A stretch of 47,512 bases of DNA from Nitrospirota bacterium (GTDB lineage Bacteria; Nitrospirota; Thermodesulfovibrionia; UBA6902). The stretch spans positions 1 to 47,512 of the forward strand of contig JACRMS010000017.1 in NCBI GenBank assembly GCA_016214845.1. Reading direction: 5' to 3'. The position numbers and the translations under genes are program-made. Position 1 is the stretch's first letter; every line of letters begins with the position of its first letter. The notes under the pieces were generated by a model that did not search any database, had not been told where the DNA came from, and saw nothing but the letters and a program-made list of their open reading frames with translations. Shown here piece by piece: positions 1 through 8,847 of the stretch.

Positions 1-1
1 T

Positions 2-127
2 ACTTTATTACAGATTCTGTCAGTTACTCTTTTCGAAAAAATGCCTTTACAACAAATAGTTCAGTATTCCAATTATGGTTTCAATATAACCGAAAATCAA
101 AACCAGTTGAATCTATTCGATTCTTAA
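2..127 (+). pseudogene. C-terminal tail of an IS4-type DDE transposase (partial, enters from the left edge)
   Basis: An open frame from the window edge encodes 41 residues ending in QLNLFDS. The tail contains LSVTLFEKMPLQQ and QNQLNLFD, which match the usual C-terminal end of IS4-superfamily DDE transposases (the LFEKTPL...QLxLF type), as I know them. The catalytic DDE residues lie outside the window, so whether the element is intact cannot be judged. The bases just after the stop (TTAACCGGACAGTAGTG, 124-140) resemble the terminal repeat of such elements. Recognition is by pattern only. Confidence 0.6.
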
Positions 128-156
128 CCGGACAGTAGTGAAGTTAAATAAAGAAT

Positions 157-262
157 AACCACAGAGACACGGAGGCACTGAGATAAGAAAATAAGCACAA
201 ATCGCAATTTTCAATATTTGTAATTTGGAATTTTTTCTCTGTGTCTCAGTGTCTCCGTGGTT
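157..262. repeat. dispersed inverted repeat, family B copy 1 (ACCACAGAGACAC...TCTCCGTGGT)
   Basis: The left arm reads ACCACAGAGACACGGAGGC and the right arm ends TCAGTGTCTCCGTGGT. They are imperfect inverted repeats of about 24 bases around an AT-rich centre. A second copy with the same arms lies at 18884-18974. The copy fills most of the space between the transposase remnant and pdhA. It contains no gene. Confidence 0.75.
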
Positions 263-318
263 TTTCTTAACTAACGTGCGAATGAAAGATAATTTCTGAA
301 TAAGATTGGACAGACCTT

Positions 319-1380
319 ATGCCGGAAAAGATAATAGAGTCATTTCAAATAAGACGCCTCGATATTCTTAATGAGAAAGGCGAGGCGAATGGACCGCTCA
401 TGCCTGCTTTATCTGACGACCTGATAAAGAAGATGTACGAGCTGTTCATACTTTTGAGGACCTTCGACCGTTATGCCCTGAACCTCCACGCTGAAGGCAG
501 GATAGGGACGTACGCCTCTGTTTTGGGACAAGAGGCGTCGCAGGTCGGAAGCGCGCTGGCAATTGAAAAGTCAGACTGGATATTCCCGTCTTTCAGGGAA
601 TCCGGCGTTTACCTCTCGATGGGATATCCGCCGCGTATGCTTCTTCAATATTGGTCCGGGGATGAAAGAGGCTCAAGGGTCCCCGATGACTTAAACATCT
701 TTCCCGTTTGTGTGCCCGTGGGAACTCAAATCCCTCATGCCGTAGGCGCTGCGGCTGCGGCGAAATACAAAGGAGACAAGATCGCGGTTGTCAGCTATTT
801 CGGCGACGGCGGCACCTCAAAAGGTGATTTCCACGAAGGGCTGAACATGGCAGGCGTTATGAAATTGCCCGTAGTATTTATCTGCCAGAACAACCATTGG
901 GCCATATCCGTTCCGCTGAAACAGCAGACCGCCTCAAAGACCATCGCGCAGAAGGCGTATGCTTACGGCTTTGACGGCATTCAGGTAGACGGCAACGATG
1001 TCTTTGCTGTTTACAAAGCGACGAAAGAGGCCGTTGATAAGGCGAGGCAGGGCGGAGGGCCGACATTCATCGAATGTGTCACGTACAGGATGTCGGACCA
1101 TACCACGGCGGATGACGCCAAAAGGTACCGCTCGCAGGAAGAAGTTGATGCGTGGAAATCGAAAGACCCTCTCCTGCGACTGAAACTGTTCATGGAAAAG
1201 AAAGGCCTCTGGTCGGAACAGTACGGAAAAGAAATCGAAGAGAAGACAAAAGAGATCATAGAAAAAGAGGTCAGGGAAAAAGAATCAACAAAAGACCCGG
1301 ACCCGAAAGATATGTTTACGTACACATATACGAATTTAACATTAAGACAGATGAAGCAGATGAAGGAAGTTGAATCGTAA
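319..1380 (+). CDS. pdhA: pyruvate (2-oxoacid) dehydrogenase E1 component, alpha subunit
   Basis: This is the thiamine-diphosphate-binding half of the E1 heterotetramer, which decarboxylates pyruvate (or a branched-chain 2-oxoacid) and passes the acyl group to lipoylated E2 in the cytoplasm. The 353-residue length is normal for the separate alpha subunit. The TPP motif is visible as GDGG at residues 162-165 with the closing NN at 191-192. The conserved loop YRMSDHTTADD sits near residues 256-266, with the active-site His at about 261. It is followed by the beta subunit after 72 bases and by E2. Upstream is only a repeat, so this is the first gene of the operon. The ribosome site is weak. The substrate (pyruvate or branched-chain) cannot be fixed from sequence alone; the linked acetyl-CoA synthetase favours pyruvate. 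Confidence 0.93.
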   Translation: MPEKIIESFQIRRLDILNEKGEANGPLMPALSDDLIKKMYELFILLRTFDRYALNLHAEGRIGTYASVLGQEASQVGSALAIEKSDWIFPSFRESGVYLSMGYPPRMLLQYWSGDERGSRVPDDLNIFPVCVPVGTQIPHAVGAAAAAKYKGDKIAVVSYFGDGGTSKGDFHEGLNMAGVMKLPVVFICQNNHWAISVPLKQQTASKTIAQKAYAYGFDGIQVDGNDVFAVYKATKEAVDKARQGGGPTFIECVTYRMSDHTTADDAKRYRSQEEVDAWKSKDPLLRLKLFMEKKGLWSEQYGKEIEEKTKEIIEKEVREKESTKDPDPKDMFTYTYTNLTLRQMKQMKEVES

Positions 1381-1452
1381 TGCGTAATGCGTAAAACGTA
1401 ATGGGTGAAAGAACAACTCATAATTTTATATACAGATGAGGGATAAATAAAA

Positions 1453-2415
1453 ATGCCGGTACTCAACATGGTCCAGGCGATAAACCTTGCTCTGAAAGAG
1501 GAGATGCAGAGGGATGACAGCGTCGTCATACTCGGCGAGGACGTGGGAAAGGACGGAGGGGTCTTTCGCGTTACAGAAGGATTGTATGACCGGTTCGGCG
1601 CGCAGAGGATCATTGACACTCCGCTTGCTGAATCCGGGATCGTCGGGGCGGCAATCGGCATGGCGGTTTACGGTTTAAAACCCGTTGCCGAGATACAGTT
1701 CATGGGCTTTATCTATCCCGCGCTGGACCAGATATTGTCGCACGCATCAAGGGTGCGCGCGCGGTCAAGGGGGAGATTTTCCTGCCCCCTTGTCATAAGG
1801 ACGCCGTACGGCATCGGCATAAAGGCGCCTGAACATCATGAAGAAAGCACCGAGGCTTTATTCTGTCACACACCGGGAGTAAAGGTTGTCGTTCCATCAA
1901 CGCCCTATAACGCAAAAGGGCTTCTCATGTCTTCGATCAGAGACCCCGACCCGGTTATATTCCTTGAAGCCGCGAGATTGTATCGCATGATAAAAGAAGA
2001 AGTGCCGGAGGGTGAGTATACAATTCCGCTTGGACAGGCAAGAATTGCGCGGGAAGGAAGCAGCGTAACTATAATCGCATGGGGCAGCATGCTTCACAGG
2101 ACGCTACAGGCAGCGGAAGGTTATGACGCTGAGGTAATAGACATGATGACGCTCAGCCCCTTTGACGAGGAGACAATTTATAATTCCGTTAAAAAGACGG
2201 GGAGGGTGGTCATCGTTCACGAAGCGCCAAAGACCTGCGGGTTCGGCGCGGAGCTGTCGGCGTCAATAGCAGAGGATGCGATGCTCTATCTGAGGGCCCC
2301 GGTAATGAGGGTCACCGCCTATGATGTTGTGATGCCTACGGCAAAGCTTGAAGATTATTATACGCCGGATGTTTCGAGGATCAGGAAGGCTGTTGAGGAG
2401 ATTTTAAAATATTGA
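1453..2415 (+). CDS. pdhB: pyruvate (2-oxoacid) dehydrogenase E1 component, beta subunit
   Basis: The 320-residue protein is the beta partner of the preceding E1 alpha subunit. Visible family motifs are GEDVG at residues 28-32, the TPLAE stretch near 56-60, which carries the Glu that activates thiamine diphosphate, and the EHHEESTEA segment near 127-135 with its conserved His pair. The C-terminal transketolase-like domain includes WGSM and VHEAP. The 72-base gap from pdhA holds a small run of CGTAATG words; 50 bases separate it from pdhC, mostly a perfect inverted repeat. All three genes read the same way and should form one transcript encoding E1 and E2 of one complex. Confidence 0.93.
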   Translation: MPVLNMVQAINLALKEEMQRDDSVVILGEDVGKDGGVFRVTEGLYDRFGAQRIIDTPLAESGIVGAAIGMAVYGLKPVAEIQFMGFIYPALDQILSHASRVRARSRGRFSCPLVIRTPYGIGIKAPEHHEESTEALFCHTPGVKVVVPSTPYNAKGLLMSSIRDPDPVIFLEAARLYRMIKEEVPEGEYTIPLGQARIAREGSSVTIIAWGSMLHRTLQAAEGYDAEVIDMMTLSPFDEETIYNSVKKTGRVVIVHEAPKTCGFGAELSASIAEDAMLYLRAPVMRVTAYDVVMPTAKLEDYYTPDVSRIRKAVEEILKY

Positions 2416-2420
2416 TTTAG

Positions 2421-2441
2421 CTTATAGCTGACAGCTATAAG
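2421..2441. repeat. perfect inverted repeat between pdhB and pdhC
   Basis: CTTATAGCTG and CAGCTATAAG form 10-base perfect arms around a single A. No T-run follows, so it is not a standard terminator. It may act as an RNA hairpin that sets relative expression of E1 and E2, or be one of the quasi-palindromic spacers seen elsewhere in the window. Confidence 0.7.
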
Positions 2442-2465
2442 CCATAAGCTAAAAGAGGAGTGGAT

Positions 2466-3632
2466 ATGCCGTTTGATTTTGTATTGCCGGATTTGGGAGA
2501 GGGAATTACGGAAGGCGAGATCCGCGAGTGGAAGATAAAGGAAGGCGACAGAGTGGAAGAGCATCAGGTGGTGCTTGAGATAGAAACGGACAAGGCGGTA
2601 GTTGAAGTCCCTTCTCCTAAGAAAGGTAGTGTTGTTAAGATCTACAGGAAGGAGGAAGGGGAGATCGTCAAGGTCGGAGAGGTCTTGATGACCATTGCTG
2701 AAGAAAGCGAGGCCTTTTCCGAAGCTCCGAGAAAATCCACGTCAGTTGTCGGGTCGCTTCCTGAGGCCGAGGAAAAAGAGATACTGGCAACTCCCGCGGT
2801 GCGGACACTGGCAAAGGAGCTTAATGTAAATCTGGAAGCTCTCAAAGGTTCCGGCCTTGGCGGGAGCATTACAAAAGACGATGTCATGAAGGTCACGGAG
2901 AAATCCGCCCCGGCAGAGGACCAGTACGGCCCGGTGCAGAGGCTTCCTTTTAAAGGCCTGCGCAGGACCATCGCAAAGAACCTCGCAACAGCGCAGCGCA
3001 CAACCGTTTTTGTAACAGGTATGGAAGAAGCGGACATCACGGGTTTATGGGATATCAGGGAGAGGGAAAAGAAGGCGCTGAATGAAAAGGGTATTCATTT
3101 GACCTTCATGCCATTTTTCATAAAGGCTGTCCAGCACGCCCTCATGGAGCATCCGCTTTTGAATGCCTCAATTGATGAGGAGAGAAACGAGATAGTGGTG
3201 AAAAAATATTTCAACGCCGGCGTTGCAGTCGATACTCCTGACGGGCTTATGGTGCCGGTGATAAAAGAGGTGGATAAAAAGACGATCCTTGAGCTTGCGC
3301 GTGAGATACAGGAGCTGAGCGTGAAGGCGCGGGACAGAAAGATTAAATTAGATGAGATGAAGGGCAGCACCTTCAGCATAACAAACTACGGGCATTTCGG
3401 CGGGACCTTTGCCACGCCTGTAATAAATTATCCCGACGTAGCGATCCTCGGCACCGGCAGGATCTCCGAAAAGCCCTGGGTCTTTCACGGCGAGATTGCT
3501 ATTCGGAAAATACTGCCCCTGTCGCTGACCTTCGATCACAGGGTGACTGACGGAGTAGACGCGTCAAGATTTTTAACAAAGGTGAAATCTTATCTCGAAG
3601 ACCCGGACTTGCTGTTCATCGAGAGTGCTTAA
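2466..3632 (+). CDS. pdhC: dihydrolipoamide acyltransferase (E2) of the 2-oxoacid dehydrogenase complex
   Basis: E2 is the core of the complex; it transfers the acyl group from its lipoyl arm to CoA. There is a single lipoyl domain at residues 1-78 with the lipoylated Lys in ETDKAVVEV (Lys43). A peripheral-subunit-binding domain follows (about 108-145, ATPAVRTLAKEL then GSGLGGSITKDDV), then the catalytic acyltransferase domain ending with the active-site stretch DHRVTDG. I start at ATG 2466, 5 bases after GGAG at 2457-2460; a GTG two codons earlier overlaps that site. The stop overlaps the next reading frame by 8 bases. No E3 (lipoamide dehydrogenase) gene lies nearby, so E3 must come from elsewhere. 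Confidence 0.92.
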   Translation: MPFDFVLPDLGEGITEGEIREWKIKEGDRVEEHQVVLEIETDKAVVEVPSPKKGSVVKIYRKEEGEIVKVGEVLMTIAEESEAFSEAPRKSTSVVGSLPEAEEKEILATPAVRTLAKELNVNLEALKGSGLGGSITKDDVMKVTEKSAPAEDQYGPVQRLPFKGLRRTIAKNLATAQRTTVFVTGMEEADITGLWDIREREKKALNEKGIHLTFMPFFIKAVQHALMEHPLLNASIDEERNEIVVKKYFNAGVAVDTPDGLMVPVIKEVDKKTILELAREIQELSVKARDRKIKLDEMKGSTFSITNYGHFGGTFATPVINYPDVAILGTGRISEKPWVFHGEIAIRKILPLSLTFDHRVTDGVDASRFLTKVKSYLEDPDLLFIESA

Positions 3633-4962
3633 ATTGCTCGACTCACTTTTTAATCCCAAATCCATAGCGTTGATCGGAGCGGCCCATTCTGAAAAGAAGC
3701 TGGGCGGTATAGTTCTGAAGAACCTGCTCCAATACAAGGGGAAGGTCTATCCCGTCAATCCAAAATACTCCGAGCTGATGGGAGTGAAGGCTTACCCGTC
3801 TGTTGAAGAGATAGACAGCACGATCGATCTCGCTATTATAATGAGGCCCGCCTCCGAAGTCGTTGAGCTCCTGAAACAGCTCAGTGGCAGGACAAAGATA
3901 GTCATCGTGGTCACGTCGGGTTTTTCAGAGGTCGGCGCATCTCAACTTCAGAATGAAGTCAAAGAGGCGGGCAGGGAGGCAGGGGTCAGGATACTTGGCC
4001 CTAATTGCATGGGCCTTTACAACCCTTATGCCGGCATCGATACATTTTTCCTCCCGACAGACAGACTACTCAGGCCCGGAAAGGGCAACGTGGCCATGGT
4101 CTCACAAAGCGGCGCGGTGATAAGCTGCCTCATGAGCGCGATGAAGTCAGCGAACGTGGGCGTGTCAAAGGCGGTCACTTACGGCAACGCGGTGGACATA
4201 GACGAATCCGACCTGTTTGAATATCTTGCAAACGACGCGCAGACAGATGTTGTGATCTCATATATAGAGTCTGTAGGCGATGGAAGAAAGTTCATCGACA
4301 GGGCAAAGATGGTGTCGAAGCGAAAACCTCTCATCATACTCAAGGCCGGAAAAAGTCAGACTGGTCAGACCGCAGCCTTCTCGCACACGGGCAGGCTCGC
4401 AGGAAGGTATGAGGTCTTCCGCTCCATCCTGAAGCAGTTTGGCATCAGAGAGGCCGCGAATATGGATGACTTCATTGATTCGGCAAAGGCGGTCTCTTAT
4501 CAAAGGCCATCAAGAGGCAGCCGCGTTTTGATCGTTACCAACGGCGGCGGCTCCGGCGTGTTGGCCACTGATGAGTGCATGAGGCAGGAGTTCGACGTTA
4601 TGAAATTGCCGAAGCAAAAGGCAGCGGAATTGCGAGAGATGTTCCCTCCTTTTTACGGCATCAACAATCCTTTGGACCTTACCGGACAGGTGACGGATGA
4701 GGACTATTTAACCGTCCTGAATAAATTGAGGGATGATTATGACGGCTTTCTTATCATCGCATTGCCGAATGTCCTTGGAATAACAGAAAAGCTCGCGCCG
4801 CTGCTTGCGGAATTTAAAGACAGTTATAAAAAACCCGTAGTCGTGCACGTTGCCGAAAGCGGAATAACCGCAAAGCTCGTTGCGCTCATTGAGCAGACAA
4901 GAGTTCCTGTGTATCCTTCGCCTGAAAGAGCGGTAAGGGCCTTGAAGGCGTTGTTGGATTAG
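3625..4962 (+). CDS. acdA: acetyl-CoA synthetase (ADP-forming), alpha subunit
   Basis: This subunit has the CoA-binding and succinyl-CoA-ligase-like domains of the NDP-forming acyl-CoA synthetases, which convert acetyl-CoA, ADP and phosphate to acetate, CoA and ATP. Evidence is the N-terminal Rossmann start (FNPKSIALIGAA), the conserved GPNCMG near 125-130, SQSGA near 160-164, and AAFSHTGRLAG with the phospho-accepting His at 254. The 445 residues fit the stand-alone alpha subunit; the beta subunit follows 7 bases later. The GTG start overlaps the end of pdhC by 8 bases, implying translational coupling to E2. A TTG at 3634 is an alternative start. Its place after E2 suggests it consumes the acetyl-CoA made by the complex. 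Confidence 0.88.
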   Translation: MLKLLDSLFNPKSIALIGAAHSEKKLGGIVLKNLLQYKGKVYPVNPKYSELMGVKAYPSVEEIDSTIDLAIIMRPASEVVELLKQLSGRTKIVIVVTSGFSEVGASQLQNEVKEAGREAGVRILGPNCMGLYNPYAGIDTFFLPTDRLLRPGKGNVAMVSQSGAVISCLMSAMKSANVGVSKAVTYGNAVDIDESDLFEYLANDAQTDVVISYIESVGDGRKFIDRAKMVSKRKPLIILKAGKSQTGQTAAFSHTGRLAGRYEVFRSILKQFGIREAANMDDFIDSAKAVSYQRPSRGSRVLIVTNGGGSGVLATDECMRQEFDVMKLPKQKAAELREMFPPFYGINNPLDLTGQVTDEDYLTVLNKLRDDYDGFLIIALPNVLGITEKLAPLLAEFKDSYKKPVVVHVAESGITAKLVALIEQTRVPVYPSPERAVRALKALLD

Positions 4963-4969
4963 GTGATAA

Positions 4970-5653
4970 ATGAAAGTTCAACATGACTTACTGAAAGCGC
5001 TGGCTGAAAAAAGGGAAGGCAACGGCGTGCTCCTTGAGCATGAGGTCAAGGGACTTTTGAGAGGACTCGGCATCGCTGTGCCGGAAGGAATATTTGTCAG
5101 CAAAGTGCAGGCAGACCGGCTTTCCAAACTCGTGAATATCCCGTACCCTCTTGTTGCCAAGGTCTCTTCCTCAACGATCATTTCAAAGAGTGAAGTCAAA
5201 GGGGTCCGGCTCGGGATAAAGAATGAAGACGAATTAAAGAAATCCGCAGCAGAACTTTTAGACTTAAATGGCGCTGAGGGTGTGCTCATAGAACAAATGC
5301 AGCCAAAGGGACTTGAGGTTATTACAGGCGGAATTATTGACGAACAGTTTGGCCCTGTTGTGATGTTCGGCCTTGGAGGCGTGTTCGTGGAATTATTCAA
5401 AGACGTTTCATTTGCGCTTGCGCCTCTTAAAAGGGAAGACGCCCTCTGGCTGATAAAACAGATCAAAGGGTACAGGCTTCTTGAAGGATATCGGGGGGAG
5501 CCCCCGGTAGACATTGACAGTCTCGTGAATATTCTTGTAACTGTTTCAGAGTTAATTTCTTCAGGCTTCGTCAAAGAGATAGACTTAAATCCCGTTGCGC
5601 TTTATCCCGGCGGGGCCGTGGTGTTAGATGCGAAGGTTTCCCTTGCTCCCTGA
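4970..5653 (+). CDS. acdB: acetyl-CoA synthetase (ADP-forming), beta (ATP-grasp) subunit
   Basis: The 227-residue protein is an ATP-grasp domain of the type found as the separate beta subunit of ADP-forming acetyl-CoA synthetase. It shows YPLVAKVSS near residues 59-67, GVLIEQM near 103-109, FGPVVMFGLGG near 126-136 and the terminal EIDLNPVAL near 204-212, all typical of this ATP-grasp family. It lies 7 bases after the alpha subunit, so the two form a stoichiometric pair. It closes the five-gene pyruvate-to-acetate operon. Direction in the cell (acetate formation with ATP gain, or acetate activation) cannot be read from sequence. Confidence 0.87.
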   Translation: MKVQHDLLKALAEKREGNGVLLEHEVKGLLRGLGIAVPEGIFVSKVQADRLSKLVNIPYPLVAKVSSSTIISKSEVKGVRLGIKNEDELKKSAAELLDLNGAEGVLIEQMQPKGLEVITGGIIDEQFGPVVMFGLGGVFVELFKDVSFALAPLKREDALWLIKQIKGYRLLEGYRGEPPVDIDSLVNILVTVSELISSGFVKEIDLNPVALYPGGAVVLDAKVSLAP

Positions 5654-5677
5654 GGATTTGTTTTAGAATGTGAGAAT

Positions 5678-5707
5678 TTGACATGGCCGGACTGTTTCAT
5701 TTATGTT
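5678..5707 (+). promoter_or_regulatory. sigma-70-like promoter for the PfkB-family kinase
   Basis: A perfect TTGACA (5678-5683) stands 18 bases upstream of TATGTT (5702-5707). The kinase start codon is 52 bases further on and has GGAGGT at 5747-5752. This marks the start of a new transcript after the acetyl-CoA synthetase genes. Confidence 0.5.
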
Positions 5708-5758
5708 AGAACCCTTATTAGCCGATAAGAATCAGAATAATAACCTGGAGGTAATAAT

Positions 5759-6670
5759 ATGTCCTTACTTGTTGTAGGTTCTGTTGCTTTTGACTCAGTG
5801 AAAACACCTTTTGGAGAAGTGGACGAAGTGTTAGGCGGTTCCGGCACGTATTTCTCCACCGCCGCAAGTTATTTTACTAATGTCTCGCTTGTTGCAGTTG
5901 TCGGCACGGACTTCCCGGAGAAACACCTGATGTTTTTAAAGAGCCGCAAGATCGACATTGAGGGAATAGAGAGAATGGAAGGCAAGACTTTCAGGTGGAA
6001 GGGCGAATACGGGTATGAGTTGAATGAGGCGCGGACGCTTGATACGCAGTTGAATGTTTTCCAGTCATTTAAACCCAAGCTTCCTGAAAGTTATAAGGAC
6101 AAAAAGGTTGTGTTTCTTGCGAACATCGATCCTGATCTGCAGAGAGATGTTTTGTCCCAGGTCAAAAAGCCCGCCCTTGTTGCCTGCGACACGATGAATT
6201 TCTGGATAGGTGGGAAGAGGGAATCGCTGATCAAGACACTCAGGATGGTTGACATACTTCTCATAAATGACGGCGAGGCGAGGGAGCTTTCAGGAGAGCC
6301 CAACCTCGTGAAAGCCGCGAAGGTGATCCTTTCTTACGGGCTAAAAACATTAATTATAAAACGCGGGGAATACGGCGCGCTTATGTTCAATAGCAATAAA
6401 ATATTTGCGGCGCCCGCGTATCCTCTGGAATCTGTTTTCGATCCCACCGGCGCGGGAGACTGTTTCGCGGGCGGGTTCATGGGCTACCTTTCAAACACCA
6501 TGAATTTTGATGAGACCAATATCAGAAAGGCGATAATCTTTGGGAGCGTTATGGCGTCATTCAACGTGGAGGCCTTCAGCCTTGAGAGGATAAAGAGCCT
6601 TGATTATTCGGAGATAGAGAACAGGTTTAAGGAATTTAAGGGACTGACCCATTTTGAAGATTTGACATAA
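5759..6670 (+). CDS. PfkB (ribokinase) family carbohydrate/nucleoside kinase
   Basis: The 303-residue protein has the ribokinase-family fold: the N-terminal start LLVVGSVAFD, a substrate-lid region with GGSGTYFSTAA near 26-36, and the C-terminal anion-hole and catalytic motif DPTGAGDCFAGGF near 228-240, where the GAGD Asp is the catalytic base. The phosphorylated substrate is not evident. Members of this subgroup are usually annotated only as sugar kinase, and a nucleoside is also possible. The ribosome site GGAGGT is strong with a 6-base spacer. It has its own promoter and is followed after 66 bases by the HDOD gene. Confidence 0.82.
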   Translation: MSLLVVGSVAFDSVKTPFGEVDEVLGGSGTYFSTAASYFTNVSLVAVVGTDFPEKHLMFLKSRKIDIEGIERMEGKTFRWKGEYGYELNEARTLDTQLNVFQSFKPKLPESYKDKKVVFLANIDPDLQRDVLSQVKKPALVACDTMNFWIGGKRESLIKTLRMVDILLINDGEARELSGEPNLVKAAKVILSYGLKTLIIKRGEYGALMFNSNKIFAAPAYPLESVFDPTGAGDCFAGGFMGYLSNTMNFDETNIRKAIIFGSVMASFNVEAFSLERIKSLDYSEIENRFKEFKGLTHFEDLT

Positions 6671-6736
6671 CAGGTAATTCTGAATATAATTCACCTTCCC
6701 GTTGAGACTTATCAGTAAAGCAGGGGGCATATAACT

Positions 6737-7561
6737 GTGAATGAATCATTAAGATTGCATGTACAAAAGATCACGAAACTTCCCACTATCCCTGTAATCG
6801 CGCAGGCGATACTGAAGATCGTCAGCAATGACCTTGCCTCCGCTGATGAGCTTGAAGAGATCATCAGGAAAGACCCGCCGATATCCGCAAAGGTCCTGAG
6901 CGTCGCCAACTCGGCGTTCTTCGGCACAGGCACGCCTACGACCGACATTAAAAATGCTGTTGTCAGGATAGGCTTCGATAATGTTAAAAATATCGCGCTT
7001 GGAATATCCCTGATGACAGTCCTTGATGACGGCAAGCGGAACGGGATATTCGACTACATGAGAATTTTTGAGCATTCCACGGTTGTGGGCGCGGCCGCAA
7101 AGGCATTGGCCAGGAAACTTGATTCAGATATTCCCGAGGACGTGTTTATCAACGGCATGCTGCATGACATAGGGTTTTTGATAATGAATAAATATTTCCC
7201 TGAAAGTTATGGCAGGGTGCTGGATATGTTCAAAGAGAAGAAGTCTTTGCTTGAGGCCGAGGAAGCCGTATTCGGTTTTACTCACGCGGACATGGGCACG
7301 TGGCTGGTCGACAAATGGAATCTGCCCGACATTATTTTAGATACCACGCAGTACCATCACGCGCCGTCAAAAGCAAAAAGGAATTTAAATCTCGCGGCGC
7401 TTGCCCATGTGGCGGATTTTATAGCTACCAGGAGTATTTTCAGCGCCACAAAGGAAGACCCGAATTATCCTTTCGACAAAGCTTCACTTGATATTCTCGG
7501 GATTTCAGAGAACGGCCTCAAGGACCTGGAAGCGGAGATCAAGAGTGAAATATTTATCTGA
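6737..7561 (+). CDS. HDOD domain signalling protein
   Basis: The 274-residue protein is a stand-alone HDOD domain, a metal-dependent phosphohydrolase-like fold that in most proteins acts as a signalling or scaffold module. It starts with the usual KLPTIPVIAQAIL segment (residues 12-24), continues with IIRKDPPISAKVLSVANSAF, and keeps the HD pair in NGMLHDIGFL near residue 137. A GTG start is chosen because the in-frame upstream sequence has no ATG and CAGGGGG lies 9 bases before it. The diguanylate cyclase gene follows after 11 bases, so the two probably act in one c-di-GMP-linked signalling route (inference). Confidence 0.85.
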   Translation: MNESLRLHVQKITKLPTIPVIAQAILKIVSNDLASADELEEIIRKDPPISAKVLSVANSAFFGTGTPTTDIKNAVVRIGFDNVKNIALGISLMTVLDDGKRNGIFDYMRIFEHSTVVGAAAKALARKLDSDIPEDVFINGMLHDIGFLIMNKYFPESYGRVLDMFKEKKSLLEAEEAVFGFTHADMGTWLVDKWNLPDIILDTTQYHHAPSKAKRNLNLAALAHVADFIATRSIFSATKEDPNYPFDKASLDILGISENGLKDLEAEIKSEIFI

Positions 7562-7572
7562 GGTACTACGCA

Positions 7573-8838
7573 ATGGATAACCCGTCCTTTATAAAATTAC
7601 TGGAAGACATAGTGAAGGGGTCGCGCATCCCGGATTCCTTTACCGGCCTTTCCGCTGAAGAGGAAATACTTGCAATAAGGATCCATGGAGAGCTTGAGAA
7701 GGCAAAGGCCTATAAAAATTACTCCGGGATATATCTTCAGGCGTTAAGCGGCACGGAAAAATTTTATGACATGTCCATAAGGGCGCTTTCAGCCCTGATC
7801 AAGGTCGGCAAGATCGAAGAGGAAGTAAAGGACGTTTATACGTTATGCAAAAAAACACTTGAGATATTCGCCCAGGAGCTTGAATTTGAAAACTGCTCGA
7901 TCATGCTGAAAGACACCGACAACGAACACCTGATATTAATGGCGGGCAGGGGAAGGGGCGACAAGTATATCTCGAAGAACTGGAAAAAAGGCAGAAGGAT
8001 AAAAATAGGCGAAGGTGTTGCCGGCAAGGTCGCGGAGACGGGAGAATATATTTTTATATCTGATGTTCAGAATGATCCCCGTTTCAAACAATTCAACATG
8101 AGCGTTGAGATAACATCTTTATTGTCCATACCCCTGAAGAGCGATGAAAAAATATTGGGCGTGATTAACTTCAGCCACCCGCTGCTGGAGGCCTTCGACG
8201 AAAACAAGATCAACCTTATGGTCATCCTTTCCAATTTCGTTTCTCAGATGATAATGCTTGCAATGCTTCATAACAAGATAGCCCACTGGAATGATGACCT
8301 GAGAAAACAGATAGAAGACAAAACATCCGAGCTGACGGAAAAGAACAGGAAGCTCGAAAAATTAGCGGTCCAGGACCCGCTTACCGGCCTGTACAACAGG
8401 CGGTTTTTCTTCACAAGGCTTGAAGAGGAATTCTCAAGGTCCGCGAGGTATAACGAACATTTTTCCCTGCTCCTGATAGACCTCGATAATCTGAAGCCTG
8501 TCAACGATACCTACGGGCATCTGGCCGGTGACAAGGTCATCAGATCGTTTGCAAAATCCTTAAAGGGCATAGGGAGAAAAGGCGACGTTATCGCGCGCAT
8601 CGGCGGCGATGAATTCGGATACATCCTGCTTGAGACCGATCAAAAAGGCGCGCACGATTTTGCGGAGCGCATACATGAAAGTTTCGCCAAAGTAAATCAC
8701 GGTCCTGTGAAACCGACACCCACCGTCAGCATCGGCATCGCCCACTCCATCACAAAAAAATTCAAAAAACATCAGGAAGTCTTTAAAGCCGCAGATGATG
8801 ACCTGTACAAATCGAAGAAGAAAAAGAAGATAAAGTAA
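7573..8838 (+). CDS. diguanylate cyclase with N-terminal GAF domain
   Basis: The 421-residue cytoplasmic protein has a helical N-terminus (about 1-70), a GAF sensor domain (about 80-225, with IGEGVAGKVAETGEYIFI), a coiled linker (about 236-262) and a GGDEF domain (about 263-421). The active site GGDEF is intact (ARIGGDEFGY) and an RxxD inhibitory site (RKGD) lies five residues upstream, so it should make c-di-GMP and be feedback-inhibited. There is no transmembrane segment. It is probably co-transcribed with the HDOD gene (11-base gap) and is convergent with coaE, whose stop is only 9 bases away. Confidence 0.92.
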   Translation: MDNPSFIKLLEDIVKGSRIPDSFTGLSAEEEILAIRIHGELEKAKAYKNYSGIYLQALSGTEKFYDMSIRALSALIKVGKIEEEVKDVYTLCKKTLEIFAQELEFENCSIMLKDTDNEHLILMAGRGRGDKYISKNWKKGRRIKIGEGVAGKVAETGEYIFISDVQNDPRFKQFNMSVEITSLLSIPLKSDEKILGVINFSHPLLEAFDENKINLMVILSNFVSQMIMLAMLHNKIAHWNDDLRKQIEDKTSELTEKNRKLEKLAVQDPLTGLYNRRFFFTRLEEEFSRSARYNEHFSLLLIDLDNLKPVNDTYGHLAGDKVIRSFAKSLKGIGRKGDVIARIGGDEFGYILLETDQKGAHDFAERIHESFAKVNHGPVKPTPTVSIGIAHSITKKFKKHQEVFKAADDDLYKSKKKKKIK

Positions 8839-8847
8839 TTTCAAGAC

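Noticed and set aside
1011-1661. Long open frame on the minus strand across the end of pdhA and the start of pdhB
   Set aside because: It is antisense to two well-recognised genes, is Ser/Pro-rich as expected for a shadow frame, and has no recognisable domain.
2421-2441. Inverted repeat between pdhB and pdhC as a terminator
   Set aside because: No T-run follows and the downstream E2 gene clearly belongs with E1.
4978-5574. 198-codon minus-strand frame inside the acetyl-CoA synthetase beta gene
   Set aside because: Shadow of a real ATP-grasp gene; no ribosome site and no family resemblance.
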